A stretch of 64,000 bases of DNA, taken from Muribaculaceae bacterium. Its GTDB lineage: Bacteria > Bacteroidota > Bacteroidia > Bacteroidales > Muribaculaceae. Positions within the stretch are counted from its first letter, which is position 1, and every line of letters starts with the position of its first letter. Location: the NCBI GenBank assembly GCA_017553785.1, contig JAFZKD010000111.1, positions 1 through 64,000 of the forward strand. Direction: 5' to 3'. The notes beneath the pieces were generated by a model. It saw only the letters and a program-made list of their open reading frames with translations. It searched no databases and was not told the origin of the DNA. A program made the translations under genes and the position numbers. This document shows positions 1 to 8,487 of this stretch, piece by piece.

Positions 1-263
1 ATCTTGGAGTTCTGAGAATCAAAATAGATGGTGTGTGGGTCAAGTCCTTTGAGGATGAGAGGAATGCTCCTCTCCATCAGGTCGCCGGGAATCACCGTGT
101 CCACATATTCCTTGGCGATAAGATCAAGGATGGCTTTGACTTTTGGGTTCCTGCGGTCAGGTTTTGTCTCAGGATTAAGAAAACTTCGGTCAACAAGCAA
201 ACCTGCCACAAACGCTATCAGAGCGATGGCGATGGTTGTCCAGATGGGCAAGTTCCTTTTCAT
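1..263 (-). CDS. S41 family C-terminal processing peptidase, N-terminal part (cut by window edge)
   Basis: Only the first 87 codons lie in the window; the gene continues off the left edge. The visible protein starts MKRNLPIW, has one hydrophobic segment (about residues 8-24) that would anchor it in the inner membrane with the protease outside, then a helical stretch ending in the LDPHT motif typical of the N-terminal region of CtpA-like proteases. It is clearly a paralogue of the next gene upstream, which shares the basic N-terminus, the WLP/WTT-type anchor, the KAILDLIA-EYVDT stretch and LDPHT. It lies 21 bp after that gene, so the two are probably co-transcribed. The PDZ and catalytic regions are not visible, so activity cannot be judged. 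Confidence 0.8.
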   Translation of the reverse strand, partial: MKRNLPIWTTIAIALIAFVAGLLVDRSFLNPETKPDRRNPKVKAILDLIAKEYVDTVIPGDLMERSIPLILKGLDPHTIYFDSQNSK

Positions 264-284
264 ATTATGTCATTATTGGAGTCC

Positions 285-1904
285 TCAGTCAGTGATTGGG
301 AAAGCCGCCTTGTGCTTGTTCAATGCCTTGAGAGCCGCTTGGACAGTCTTGTCATTACGGTTCAAGATGGGATAGAAAGCTTGATTCCCGAAGATGTCCC
401 TTGCGATAAGCGCTTTCAGGTTTGTGGCAATCACGTCTTGTGACAGATTGATGTAGTACCAGCGAGGCGCAATGCCGTTGCTGGCGGCAAAGTCGGCAAA
501 GTCCTTTGTGATAGCATCATCGCTAGGTGCCGTACTCATGAACTGGTGATAGTCCTCCAACTTGTTGAGCGCTGCACGGTTGTTGTTGCAGTAATTGAAC
601 GCATAGCGTTGCAGAAGACCTGCGTTGGCCACCTCGACATAATAGTTTGTGATGCCGCTGGTATCACGGGCAACAAAGAGGTCGGGGACAATGCCACCTC
701 CTCCATAAACAGTACGGCCATGCATTGTGGTGAACATCTGGCTCTTGTCGATTTTCATGCTGTCACGGCTATATAATTCACCGTTCATATACCTGTCAAC
801 CAGTTCCTTCTCATAATTGAGCATGCCTTCTTTGTAATCCTTTTGGATGCAGCGGCCGCTCGGCGTGTAGTAGCGTGCTGTGGTAAGACGGATGGCACTG
901 CTGTCGGGGAGTATAAACTCTTTCTGAACTAGTCCCTTGCCAAAGGAACGGCATCCGACAATCAGTCCACGGTCATTATCCTGCAAAGCCCCTGCGAAAA
1001 TCTCGCTGGCGCTGGCACTGAACTCGTCGATAAGCACAGCGACCTCGGCATCTTGGAAAGACCCGTTGCCGTCACTCCACACCTCGCTGTCATCACGTTT
1101 GTAGCGGCCCTTGGTGAACACGATGGGCTCATTGTTGGGCAGGAATTCATTAACCATGAGCACTGCCATTTCCATGAACCCGCCGCCATTGCCGCGCAAG
1201 TCGATCATGTAACGCTTGGCGCCTTCATCCTCGAGACTGGCCATAGCGGTGACGAATTCGTCATAGGTGTGACGTCCAAACTGGTTGATCTTGATATAAC
1301 CAGTGTTCTTGTCCAGCATGTAGTAGGAATCCACAGTGTTGACAGGAATGTCTCCACGTGTCACGGTAAAGGTGAGCATTTTGGTGGTGTTTTGGCGCTT
1401 GATGCCCAGTTTCACTTTGCTACCTTTGTCTCCGCGCAGCCGTTTGATTACCTCACCATTGGTCATCTTGGGGCCTGTAGCGGTTGAGTCGTCGATCATG
1501 ACGATTTTGTCACCAGCCAGGATGCCCACTTTCTCACTGGGCCCGCCAGGGATGACCTCAACAACACCTATCGTGTCGTTCACCATCACAAATGAGATAC
1601 CGATGCCGCTGAATGATCCGTTCAACTCATCGGTGGCGGCTTTTAGGTCCTCGGCGGAAAAGTAACTTGTGTGAGGGTCCAGATTGCTTAGGATCTCAGG
1701 AATACTCAGTTCGATGAGGTCTTGCAGATTGGTCGTGTCAACATAGTCTTGGGCAATCAGGTTAAGGATCGCATTGAGTTTGCGGTCGTTTTCGGCAACA
1801 GGCTTGTTGGTGGTGAAACGACTGCCGATGAAGATGCCCACCACCACCGCCACGGCTATGGCGAGGGGTAACCAGATGGGTTGACGTGTGGACTTCTGTT
1901 TCAT
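285..1904 (-). CDS. S41 family C-terminal processing peptidase (CtpA-like)
   Basis: A 539-residue periplasmic serine protease anchored by one N-terminal membrane segment (about residues 10-28). Domain order is N-terminal helical region with LDPHT, PDZ domain (about 90-180, with GIGI and the GPSEKVGILAGD loop), then the S41 core. The catalytic Ser is in FSASASEIFAGAL (about S298) and the Lys in FGKGLVQ (about K323), the 25-residue spacing known for this family. Such enzymes clip C-termini of envelope proteins; the substrate here is unknown. It sits 27 bp after the dCMP deaminase gene and 21 bp before a second S41 gene, suggesting a three-gene leftward operon driven from the promoter at 2473-2503. 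Confidence 0.9.
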   Translation of the reverse strand: MKQKSTRQPIWLPLAIAVAVVVGIFIGSRFTTNKPVAENDRKLNAILNLIAQDYVDTTNLQDLIELSIPEILSNLDPHTSYFSAEDLKAATDELNGSFSGIGISFVMVNDTIGVVEVIPGGPSEKVGILAGDKIVMIDDSTATGPKMTNGEVIKRLRGDKGSKVKLGIKRQNTTKMLTFTVTRGDIPVNTVDSYYMLDKNTGYIKINQFGRHTYDEFVTAMASLEDEGAKRYMIDLRGNGGGFMEMAVLMVNEFLPNNEPIVFTKGRYKRDDSEVWSDGNGSFQDAEVAVLIDEFSASASEIFAGALQDNDRGLIVGCRSFGKGLVQKEFILPDSSAIRLTTARYYTPSGRCIQKDYKEGMLNYEKELVDRYMNGELYSRDSMKIDKSQMFTTMHGRTVYGGGGIVPDLFVARDTSGITNYYVEVANAGLLQRYAFNYCNNNRAALNKLEDYHQFMSTAPSDDAITKDFADFAASNGIAPRWYYINLSQDVIATNLKALIARDIFGNQAFYPILNRNDKTVQAALKALNKHKAAFPITD

Positions 1905-1931
1905 TTCCGGGTGGTGGTTGACTGGATCGTG

Positions 1932-2453
1932 TTACTGGTTTCGTGTGGATAAATACTGCTCTACTTCCTGATAGTGGCTCTCGCTGTTGTCGCTCGTGAT
2001 ATGCACTTGCTCATATTCACCGTCTCGTTCCCACAGGTGGATGACCTCGATGCCTGCGCGGCACAGCAGGTCGACACCATCGTGCATGCGGTAGTATTCG
2101 CCGAACACCACACGCTGGATGCCTGACTGAATAATGAGTTTGCTGCACTCCATGCAGGGTGATGTGGTGACGTATAGCGTTGCACCGTCGCTGCTGTTAT
2201 TGCTGCGGGCCACCTTGGTAATGGCGTTGGCCTCGGCATGCAGAACATAGGGCTTAGAGTGGTCGGCATCTTCTTCACACACGTTTTCAAACCCCGAAGG
2301 CGTGCCATTGTAGCCGTCACTGATAATCATCTTGTCCTTGACAAGTAATGCTCCCACCTGACGGCGGCGACAATAAGAATTCTCGGCCCAGATCCGCGTC
2401 ATTCGCAGGTACCTTGAGTCGAGCAACAGCTGTTTTTTTTCGCGAGCATCCAT
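1932..2453 (-). CDS. dCMP deaminase family protein
   Basis: A 173-residue zinc-dependent deaminase of the cytidine/deoxycytidylate deaminase family, expected to convert dCMP to dUMP for thymidylate synthesis. Visible motifs are the zinc-binding and proton-shuttle HAEANAI and PCMECSKLI, plus the N-terminal SYCRRRQVGALLVKD stretch typical of dCMP deaminases. A longer reading from a TTG nine bases upstream (2462) is possible, but the ATG at 2453 is preferred. A well-formed promoter lies just upstream (2473-2503), giving a leader of about 16 nt. It is the first gene of a probable operon with two S41 proteases; no functional link between them is known. Confidence 0.88.
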   Translation of the reverse strand: MDAREKKQLLLDSRYLRMTRIWAENSYCRRRQVGALLVKDKMIISDGYNGTPSGFENVCEEDADHSKPYVLHAEANAITKVARSNNSSDGATLYVTTSPCMECSKLIIQSGIQRVVFGEYYRMHDGVDLLCRAGIEVIHLWERDGEYEQVHITSDNSESHYQEVEQYLSTRNQ

Positions 2454-2472
2454 TTCTTTCAATTTTAATCCG

Positions 2473-2503
2473 CAAAATTACTGCAAGACAAACACAAAAA
2501 CAA
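2473..2503 (-). promoter_or_regulatory. Bacteroidota-type promoter for the dCMP deaminase/S41 operon
   Basis: On the minus strand TTG (2503-2501) is followed after exactly 20 bp by TAATTTTG (2480-2473), matching the TTG / TAnnTTTG sigma-ABfr consensus. Predicted transcription start is about 2469. Confidence 0.7.
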
Positions 2504-2569
2504 AATTATTTTTGTTTTTCTTAAAGCAAGGGCGTTTTTCGGTGTTTTTTCCTGTTTTGTGGATTGGTT

Positions 2570-2589
2570 TATCCCTATAAATAGGGATA
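2570..2589. promoter_or_regulatory. 20-bp palindrome upstream of feoAB, operator candidate
   Basis: Two perfect 9-bp arms, TATCCCTAT and ATAGGGATA, are separated by AA. It lies in the divergent space between the dCMP deaminase promoter and the feoAB promoter, about 50 bp upstream of the feoAB -7 box, with no T tract, which fits a dimeric repressor site better than a terminator. The regulator is unknown; an iron-responsive factor is an inference from the neighbouring gene. Confidence 0.5.
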
Positions 2590-2619
2590 GAACACCATCA
2601 AAAACACTAAAAAAAGTGA

Positions 2620-2650
2620 TTGTGTGATAGATGCGACGCTACTATATTTG
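2620..2650 (+). promoter_or_regulatory. Promoter of feoAB
   Basis: TTG (2620-2622), 20-bp spacer, TATATTTG (2643-2650). Predicted start of transcription is about 2654, which places the ATG at 2678 in a short leader and argues against the longer reading frame that would begin inside the promoter. Confidence 0.7.
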
Positions 2651-2677
2651 CAAACTGAAAAAGACTGCATAATCGAC

Positions 2678-5056
2678 ATGATAAAAAAACAAGATAATAA
2701 CAATAGCCAATTAACCCGGCTGCTGGATGATGAGCCGGTGGGCATGACTGTACAAGTGGTAAGGGTGTTGGGCGACGGAGCCTTCAGACAGCGCTTGCTC
2801 GAGATGGGCTTTGTGCGTGGCGCAAAGGTGACTGTGCTCAAGAATGCGCCGCTCAAAGACCCCGTGGAGTACATGATCATGGGATCACACATCTCGCTGC
2901 GCCACAGCGAGGCGGCACAGATCGAGGTGACTGACAAGGATGCTGAGTTCTGTGACATGGAGGATGTTTTTCAAGGTGTTGTTGAGACCGAGGTGGCAGG
3001 TGTTGACCCAATGAGTGACAACGTCTTGCGTGTGGCACTCGTCGGGAATCCCAACTGTGGCAAGACATCGCTTTTCAACTGCGTGACAGGAGCTAAAGAA
3101 AAGGTGGGTAATTACGGTGGCGTGACCGTTGACAGCAAGGAAGGCTGGTTCAACATTGGAGGACGCAAGGTGCAACTGGTGGATCTTCCCGGCACTTACT
3201 CCCTGACTGAGTATTCACCCGAGGAAATGTATGTGCGTACCTATATCCGAGATAACCACCCTGACGCAATTCTTAATATCGTGGATGCGGGAAACCTGGA
3301 ACGTAACCTCTACTTGACGACCCAGGTGATGGATATGAACATCCCGATGGTGGTTGCCTTGAACATGTGGGATGAGTTGGAGAAGAGTGGAGACCATCTT
3401 GACATCGAGATGATGAGCCGTTTACTGGGTGCGCGCATGTTACCAATCACTGCCTATAACGGACATGGTGTGAAGGAAGTGTTGCAGGCCACGATGGATG
3501 CCATCGACGAGAGTGAGCAGGAGACGCTTCACCACAACGTGAATTACGGTACGCTGATCGAGGACTGCCTCAAGGAACTGGGGGAAATGTGTCCTGAATT
3601 AGACCGTTATACGGTGCTAAAAATCATAGAGAACGATCAACATGCCATTCGACTGCTTGACGTAAACGACAATGCCGAGATGGTCAGGAACATGGCCGAT
3701 GAAATGCGCCAGCGCATCGAGCGCGACTTTAACAGCGACATCGTCAGTATTATCACCGATTTGAAATATGGATTTGTGCGTGGCGCGCTTGCCGAGGCTC
3801 TCAAGCCCAATCCGGATCGTACCACAGGCGAGACAAAGCCCGGTTATTCGATGGATAGGCTATTGACCAATCGGTGGTTGGCGTTGCCCATCCTGATGGT
3901 GCTCATGTGGCTGATGTTTGAGATGACATTCACGCTTGGTGCTTATCCGCAAGGGTGGATTGAGCGTGGCATCGAGTTGTTTGGAAACTGGATTGGCGGC
4001 ATCATGCCTGATGGCATACTCAAGGATTTGATCGTTGACGGCATCATCGGTGGCGTGGGCGGTGTGCTCGTGTTCCTGCCACAGATTCTGATTCTGTTTT
4101 TCTTTATCTCGCTACTCGAGGACAGCGGTTACATGGCGCGTGCGGCATTCATTGTGGACCGAATCATGCACCGTATGGGTTTGCACGGCAAATCGTTCAT
4201 TCCTTATCTCATCGGTTTTGGATGTGGTGTTCCTGCAATCATGGCGACCAGGACGTTGGAGAATCGCCGTGACCGACTGGTGACCATTTTGACTGTGCCG
4301 TTCATGTCCTGTTCGGCGAGACTACCTGCCTATCTGCTACTTGTGGCGGCATTCTTTACTGCTCACCAAGGCCTCATCTTGATGAGCATCTATCTGATTG
4401 GAATCCTTGTCGCTGCGCTAACTTCCATCATGATGAGTAAGACCTTCTTGAAACATGACAAGACCCAGTTCGTGATGGAGTTGCCGCCTTATCGCAAACC
4501 TACCGCTCGAAACGCCATGATCCACATGTGGAGCAAGGGTAAACAGTATCTGCAAAAAATGGCAACAGTCATTCTTGCCGCCTCAATCATTGTGTGGGCG
4601 TTGGGTTATTTCCCTCGTCATGAGGGCCAAACACCGCAGGAGCAGATCGAGAATTCTTACATGGGACAGATGGGCAAGGCCATAGAGCCCCTAGTGGAAC
4701 CGTTAGGCTTCAACTGGCAAATGGGTGTGAGTGTGCTGACTGGAGCCGCTGCTAAGGAAATTGTCGTTTCCACGATGGGCGTTCTTTATACGGGTGAGGT
4801 CGATGCCGACGAGGAATCGGCTCCGCTGAAGGAAAAACTGCAGACGGCCACTAAACCCAACGGAGAGCACGTCTTTGACCAGAAAGTCGCCTATTCATTC
4901 ATGCTGTTTATCCTGCTTTATTTCCCCTGTATTGCGGCATTGGCAGCCATCAGGCGTGAGGCCGGGTGGAAATGGGTTGTGTTTGAGATGGTTTACACCA
5001 CAGCTGTGGCATGGATCGTGTCGTTCATCTTCTACCAGATAGCAATTAGAGTGTAA
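2678..5056 (+). CDS. feoB: FeoA-FeoB fusion, ferrous iron transporter
   Basis: A 792-residue inner-membrane Fe(II) uptake protein. Residues about 15-85 form an FeoA/SH3-like domain (LLEMGFVRGAKVTVL). A GTPase domain follows, with G1 GNPNCGKTS at about 123-131, the G3 DLPG and the G4 NMWD. The FeoB membrane core follows, with the GFGCGVPAIMATRT and PFMSCSARLPAY gate motifs and about eight or more helices. Fusion of FeoA to FeoB is common in Bacteroidota. The start is chosen at MIKKQDNNN because the upstream in-frame codons overlap the promoter. The gene stands alone and is preceded by a 20-bp palindrome that may couple it to a metal-responsive regulator. Confidence 0.95.
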   Translation: MIKKQDNNNSQLTRLLDDEPVGMTVQVVRVLGDGAFRQRLLEMGFVRGAKVTVLKNAPLKDPVEYMIMGSHISLRHSEAAQIEVTDKDAEFCDMEDVFQGVVETEVAGVDPMSDNVLRVALVGNPNCGKTSLFNCVTGAKEKVGNYGGVTVDSKEGWFNIGGRKVQLVDLPGTYSLTEYSPEEMYVRTYIRDNHPDAILNIVDAGNLERNLYLTTQVMDMNIPMVVALNMWDELEKSGDHLDIEMMSRLLGARMLPITAYNGHGVKEVLQATMDAIDESEQETLHHNVNYGTLIEDCLKELGEMCPELDRYTVLKIIENDQHAIRLLDVNDNAEMVRNMADEMRQRIERDFNSDIVSIITDLKYGFVRGALAEALKPNPDRTTGETKPGYSMDRLLTNRWLALPILMVLMWLMFEMTFTLGAYPQGWIERGIELFGNWIGGIMPDGILKDLIVDGIIGGVGGVLVFLPQILILFFFISLLEDSGYMARAAFIVDRIMHRMGLHGKSFIPYLIGFGCGVPAIMATRTLENRRDRLVTILTVPFMSCSARLPAYLLLVAAFFTAHQGLILMSIYLIGILVAALTSIMMSKTFLKHDKTQFVMELPPYRKPTARNAMIHMWSKGKQYLQKMATVILAASIIVWALGYFPRHEGQTPQEQIENSYMGQMGKAIEPLVEPLGFNWQMGVSVLTGAAAKEIVVSTMGVLYTGEVDADEESAPLKEKLQTATKPNGEHVFDQKVAYSFMLFILLYFPCIAALAAIRREAGWKWVVFEMVYTTAVAWIVSFIFYQIAIRV

Positions 5057-5092
5057 CAAAAAAGTAATCAAGGCGTTATGAAAATAAGGTGA

Positions 5093-5125
5093 TTACTGCA
5101 GTTGCGATGACAGCAACTGCAGTAA
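5093..5125. terminator. Hairpin between convergent feoAB and acyltransferase genes
   Basis: A perfect 13-bp stem (TTACTGCAGTTGC and its complement) with a 7-nt loop lies 37 bp after the feoAB stop and 27 bp after the stop of the opposing gene. T runs beside it are weak, so it may work as a two-way terminator or mainly protect 3' ends. Confidence 0.55.
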
Positions 5126-5151
5126 ACCGTTATTTCGAGGTTTGAAAAAAC

Positions 5152-6150
5152 TCAATAGACGCTAATGACTTCCTTCCAATTGTAGGGCGCATCTTGGAAT
5201 GTCTGCCTGATGAGCCGGCCTAAGCAGCTGCAAAGGTATGCGACCACGATGAGGATGATGAAGAAAATCGGGATGTTCAGCGGGAACAGGAAATTCAGTT
5301 TGGTGGTAAACAGGCAGATTTGGATGATGTAAATCTCCAAACAAAGTCCGCCTACAAAACGCACGATGAAATTCCCGGCTTTTGTGTTGTATATCGACTT
5401 GGCCCACTGGCCCATGCACAGCCAGTATAGGTAATATGCAACGGCAATCATTGGAATGAGACTGTATACGTGCAGGAAACTCAGGCTCTCGACCCTGTCG
5501 GTGACCCCGGTGAGGAGATAGAACCCTGCCACACCCAACAGGCAATAGATCAGGTTGCGCCATTGGTGGTCGGCCTGTTGATGATTCTGATTAATGGAAC
5601 TCATCATGCCCATTTTGGCACCCAGGAGCATGTACAGGAAATACAGAGGCCATCTGATGTTGTTTGTGCTGTAACTGAACATGGCAAAGGGGAAGTCACG
5701 GTTGAGAATGAAGTAGAACCACAAGATGGTGATAAGAGCCACCGCAGCGATGACCCAGTTGAGCCAACGCCACAGATACAGCCCGACAAAGTAGATGAAG
5801 ATATACAGAATCATGATGGTCGGAACAAACCATCGTCCTCCATCAGTTATTACCGAAATGATATCAACATGAAAATCGTCGAAGAAGACGCACCGCACAA
5901 TAGAGATAGCGAACACAACAGGGTAAATGCGATTGATGCGGCGCTTGTACCAGTTGGGAAAATCAGATGCGCTTTTAAAGGGCTTCAAGAACAACGTGAA
6001 ACCCGAGCAAAAGAAAAATAGCACATTTCCTATGGCGCCTCCAGTCGCTAGCCAATTGAACTTCACATACAGGAATCCGATGTGAGAGTTGGTGATGAGA
6101 AGTACAGCTAGAAACTTGAGGATATCAATTCCGACATTTCGTTCTTTCAT
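5152..6150 (-). CDS. acyltransferase 3 family membrane protein
   Basis: A 332-residue protein with about ten hydrophobic segments and the family's N-terminal signature (GIDILKFLAVLLITNSH, with the conserved His after the first helix) and FFFCSGFTLFLKP. Acyltransferase 3 enzymes O-acetylate or succinylate surface polysaccharides, lipid A or peptidoglycan at the inner membrane. The substrate cannot be read from the sequence. The gene is monocistronic and convergent with feoAB. A promoter-like TACTTTTG lies at 6193-6186, with a TTG 22 bp upstream of it. Confidence 0.85.
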   Translation of the reverse strand: MKERNVGIDILKFLAVLLITNSHIGFLYVKFNWLATGGAIGNVLFFFCSGFTLFLKPFKSASDFPNWYKRRINRIYPVVFAISIVRCVFFDDFHVDIISVITDGGRWFVPTIMILYIFIYFVGLYLWRWLNWVIAAVALITILWFYFILNRDFPFAMFSYSTNNIRWPLYFLYMLLGAKMGMMSSINQNHQQADHQWRNLIYCLLGVAGFYLLTGVTDRVESLSFLHVYSLIPMIAVAYYLYWLCMGQWAKSIYNTKAGNFIVRFVGGLCLEIYIIQICLFTTKLNFLFPLNIPIFFIILIVVAYLCSCLGRLIRQTFQDAPYNWKEVISVY

Positions 6151-6185
6151 TGTGTATCTATAATAGATGGGCTATTGTGGTGGCA

Positions 6186-6218
6186 CAAAAGTACATAAAA
6201 AATGTAACACTACACCAA
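6186..6218 (-). promoter_or_regulatory. Promoter of the acyltransferase gene
   Basis: Minus-strand TTG (6218-6216), 22-bp spacer, TACTTTTG (6193-6186); predicted leader about 30 nt. Confidence 0.55.
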
Positions 6219-6294
6219 TAATAGCCTAAAAACCAAACCATATTTGGGTTGGTGACGGGTTATGTTTCCTGATAATGGCTGGAGGACGATTCCG

Positions 6295-7680
6295 TTAGCC
6301 GAAAAGATAACGGAATGTGTCTTCGACACGGGCTACCTCGACGACTTTGATGGTCCAGGCGTCCTGTTTCACTCCTTTTAGGTTATTTCTGGGTATGATA
6401 ATGGTATTGAAGCCGAGTTTCTGTGCTTCACTGACCCGTTGCTCACAACGGGTGACTTGACGTATCTCGCCTGTAAGTCCCACTTCACCGGCAAAGCATA
6501 CGCTTGCGTTGATAGGCATATCCACATTGGACGATAGGATGGAGCTGATGACAGCAAGATCCAATGCAGGGTCATTGACCTTGATGCCGCCCACAATATT
6601 CAGGAAGACGTCTTTCTGTGCCAATTTGAATCCCAACCGCTTTTCCAGCACGGCAAGCAGCATATTCATCCGTCGCTGGTCAAATCCCGTGACCGAACGC
6701 TGGGCCGTGCCATAGGCCGCCGTGCTTGCCAAGGCTTGCACCTCGATCAGGAAAGGTCTCATGCCGTCGATGGTTACGCCGATGGCGGTGCCCGACAGTT
6801 CGTTGTCGCGGTCCCCAAGCAGCAGTTCGCTGGGGTTAACCACCTCGCGCAGACCGTCTTCTTTCATCTCGTAGATACCGATTTCATTCGTGTTCCCGAA
6901 GCGGTTCTTGATGGGGCGCAGGATACGGTACAGATAATTGCGGTCGCCCTCGAACTGGATGACGGCGTCAACGATGTGCTCCAGCACCTTGGGACCGGCG
7001 ATGCTACCTTCCTTGTTGATGTGCCCGATAAGGATGACGGGTGTGTAGGTCTCCTTGGCGTAACGTTGGAATGCGGCGGCGCATTCACGAACCTGCGTCA
7101 CACTGCCTGGTGCGCTTTCCAACTGTTCGCTGGCAATAGTTTGAATGGAATCCACGATAATCAGGCCAGGCTGGAACGACCTGATGCTCTTGAAGATGTT
7201 GTCAAGTGATGTCTCGCACAGCAGGTAACATTCGCAGTCCATGCGTCCGCCAGCAATGCGGTCGGCACGCATGCGCAACTGTTGCGGACTCTCTTCGCCC
7301 GAGACATAGAGCACCCGGCGGGAGCGGATGCGCAAGACATTCTGTAAAACCAACGTCGATTTGCCGATGCCGGGCTCTCCACCCAGCAGCACGATGCTGC
7401 CAGGCACAATGCCGCCGCCCAGCACGCGGTTCAGCTCTCCGCTAGGAAGGTTAATGCGAGGCTGGTCTTCGGCTCGTATTTCTGAGATTTTGATGGGATC
7501 CACTACCCTTGGACTTTTTTCGCCCGTGGGGTTGTAGCGCATGGTGGATGTTTTAGGCGTTTTGGGTTCTTCGATATAGGTATTCCATTCTCCGCAGGCT
7601 GGGCACTTGCCAAGCCACTTGGGTGACTCGTTGCCGCAATTCTTGCAGAAGAAAGTGGTCTTGATTTGTTGCTTGGCCAT
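6295..7680 (-). CDS. radA: DNA repair protein RadA
   Basis: A 461-residue RecA-like ATPase that drives branch migration during recombinational repair. The order is an N-terminal C4 zinc finger (CKNCG...CPACGEW, residues 12-32), Walker A GGEPGIGKS (about 100-108), Walker B LIIVDSIQT, the RadA-specific KNRFG motif (about 258-262) and a C-terminal Lon-like domain. Length matches the family. It is the last gene of a leftward group with a SpoU methyltransferase (52 bp upstream) and an ADP-ribosylglycohydrolase. Confidence 0.96.
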   Translation of the reverse strand: MAKQQIKTTFFCKNCGNESPKWLGKCPACGEWNTYIEEPKTPKTSTMRYNPTGEKSPRVVDPIKISEIRAEDQPRINLPSGELNRVLGGGIVPGSIVLLGGEPGIGKSTLVLQNVLRIRSRRVLYVSGEESPQQLRMRADRIAGGRMDCECYLLCETSLDNIFKSIRSFQPGLIIVDSIQTIASEQLESAPGSVTQVRECAAAFQRYAKETYTPVILIGHINKEGSIAGPKVLEHIVDAVIQFEGDRNYLYRILRPIKNRFGNTNEIGIYEMKEDGLREVVNPSELLLGDRDNELSGTAIGVTIDGMRPFLIEVQALASTAAYGTAQRSVTGFDQRRMNMLLAVLEKRLGFKLAQKDVFLNIVGGIKVNDPALDLAVISSILSSNVDMPINASVCFAGEVGLTGEIRQVTRCEQRVSEAQKLGFNTIIIPRNNLKGVKQDAWTIKVVEVARVEDTFRYLFG

Positions 7681-7732
7681 ATGCGGTGTTTTTTAGACCT
7701 TAGAGTTTATATGTTAGACGGTTTGAACGGAT

Positions 7733-8482
7733 TCAACGGCGGAAGAATTCACTAATGGTGATGGCGGCAGCGACACCGACGTTGAGTGATTCGCTGCCAG
7801 CGGTTTTGGCTTTGGGAATGAGCAGGCGATGGTCAACGTGCTTCGCGACTTTGGCGCCGATGCCTTGGCCCTCGTTGCCGAACACGACAAAGCCAGTCTT
7901 CCCCAATTCACTCTTATAGATGACCTTGCCATCAAGGAAAGTGCCGTAGATGGGCAGCTCGGGAAAGTCTTCGAAAAATGCCTCTAAGTCGCCATAGTGC
8001 ACCTTGACCCGGGCGATAGCGCCCATCGTAGCCTGTACCACCTTGTGGTTATACACATCAACGGTGGTGCGGCTGGCAAAGATGTCGCGGATTCCGAACC
8101 AGTCGGCAAGGCGGATAATTGTGCCCAGGTTGCCGGGATCCTGAATGTTGTCAAGCACAATGTTCAGGCTCTTGGACACGCGGTCGGCATCGATGGTATC
8201 AACGGGTTTCTCATACACGGCGATGACATCGCTGGGTGTGTCAAACTGCGAAATGCGGGCCATCTGTTGGCCGTTAGCGAAAACAATCTTGTCATAGTGC
8301 TCGGCTGTGCCGCACTGTTCATACCACGAGCGCTTGGCAATCAGCCATCGACAGTTGAAATGCTGCCATGTGTCACGAACGCATTTTGTGCCTTCGGCGA
8401 CAAACAGCCCTTCATCATCGCGGTATTTCTTGGCAGCCAGGTTTTTCACCACCTTAAGGATGCCGTTGTTCATGTCCATCAT
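7733..8482 (-). CDS. RNA 2'-O-methyltransferase, TrmH/SpoU family
   Basis: A 249-residue SPOUT-fold enzyme. The N-terminal substrate-binding part carries the LAAKKYRDDEGLFVAEG stretch, and the C-terminal knot has NIQDPGNLGTIIR, VFGNEGQGI and SLNVGVAAAI, the three SpoU motifs that bind S-adenosylmethionine. It probably methylates the 2'-O of a ribose in rRNA or tRNA; the exact nucleotide is not predictable. Several in-frame ATG codons lie at the start (MMDM); the first is used. It starts 5 bp after the ADP-ribosylglycohydrolase stop, so the two are co-transcribed. Confidence 0.9.
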   Translation of the reverse strand: MMDMNNGILKVVKNLAAKKYRDDEGLFVAEGTKCVRDTWQHFNCRWLIAKRSWYEQCGTAEHYDKIVFANGQQMARISQFDTPSDVIAVYEKPVDTIDADRVSKSLNIVLDNIQDPGNLGTIIRLADWFGIRDIFASRTTVDVYNHKVVQATMGAIARVKVHYGDLEAFFEDFPELPIYGTFLDGKVIYKSELGKTGFVVFGNEGQGIGAKVAKHVDHRLLIPKAKTAGSESLNVGVAAAITISEFFRR

Positions 8483-8487
8483 ATGGT

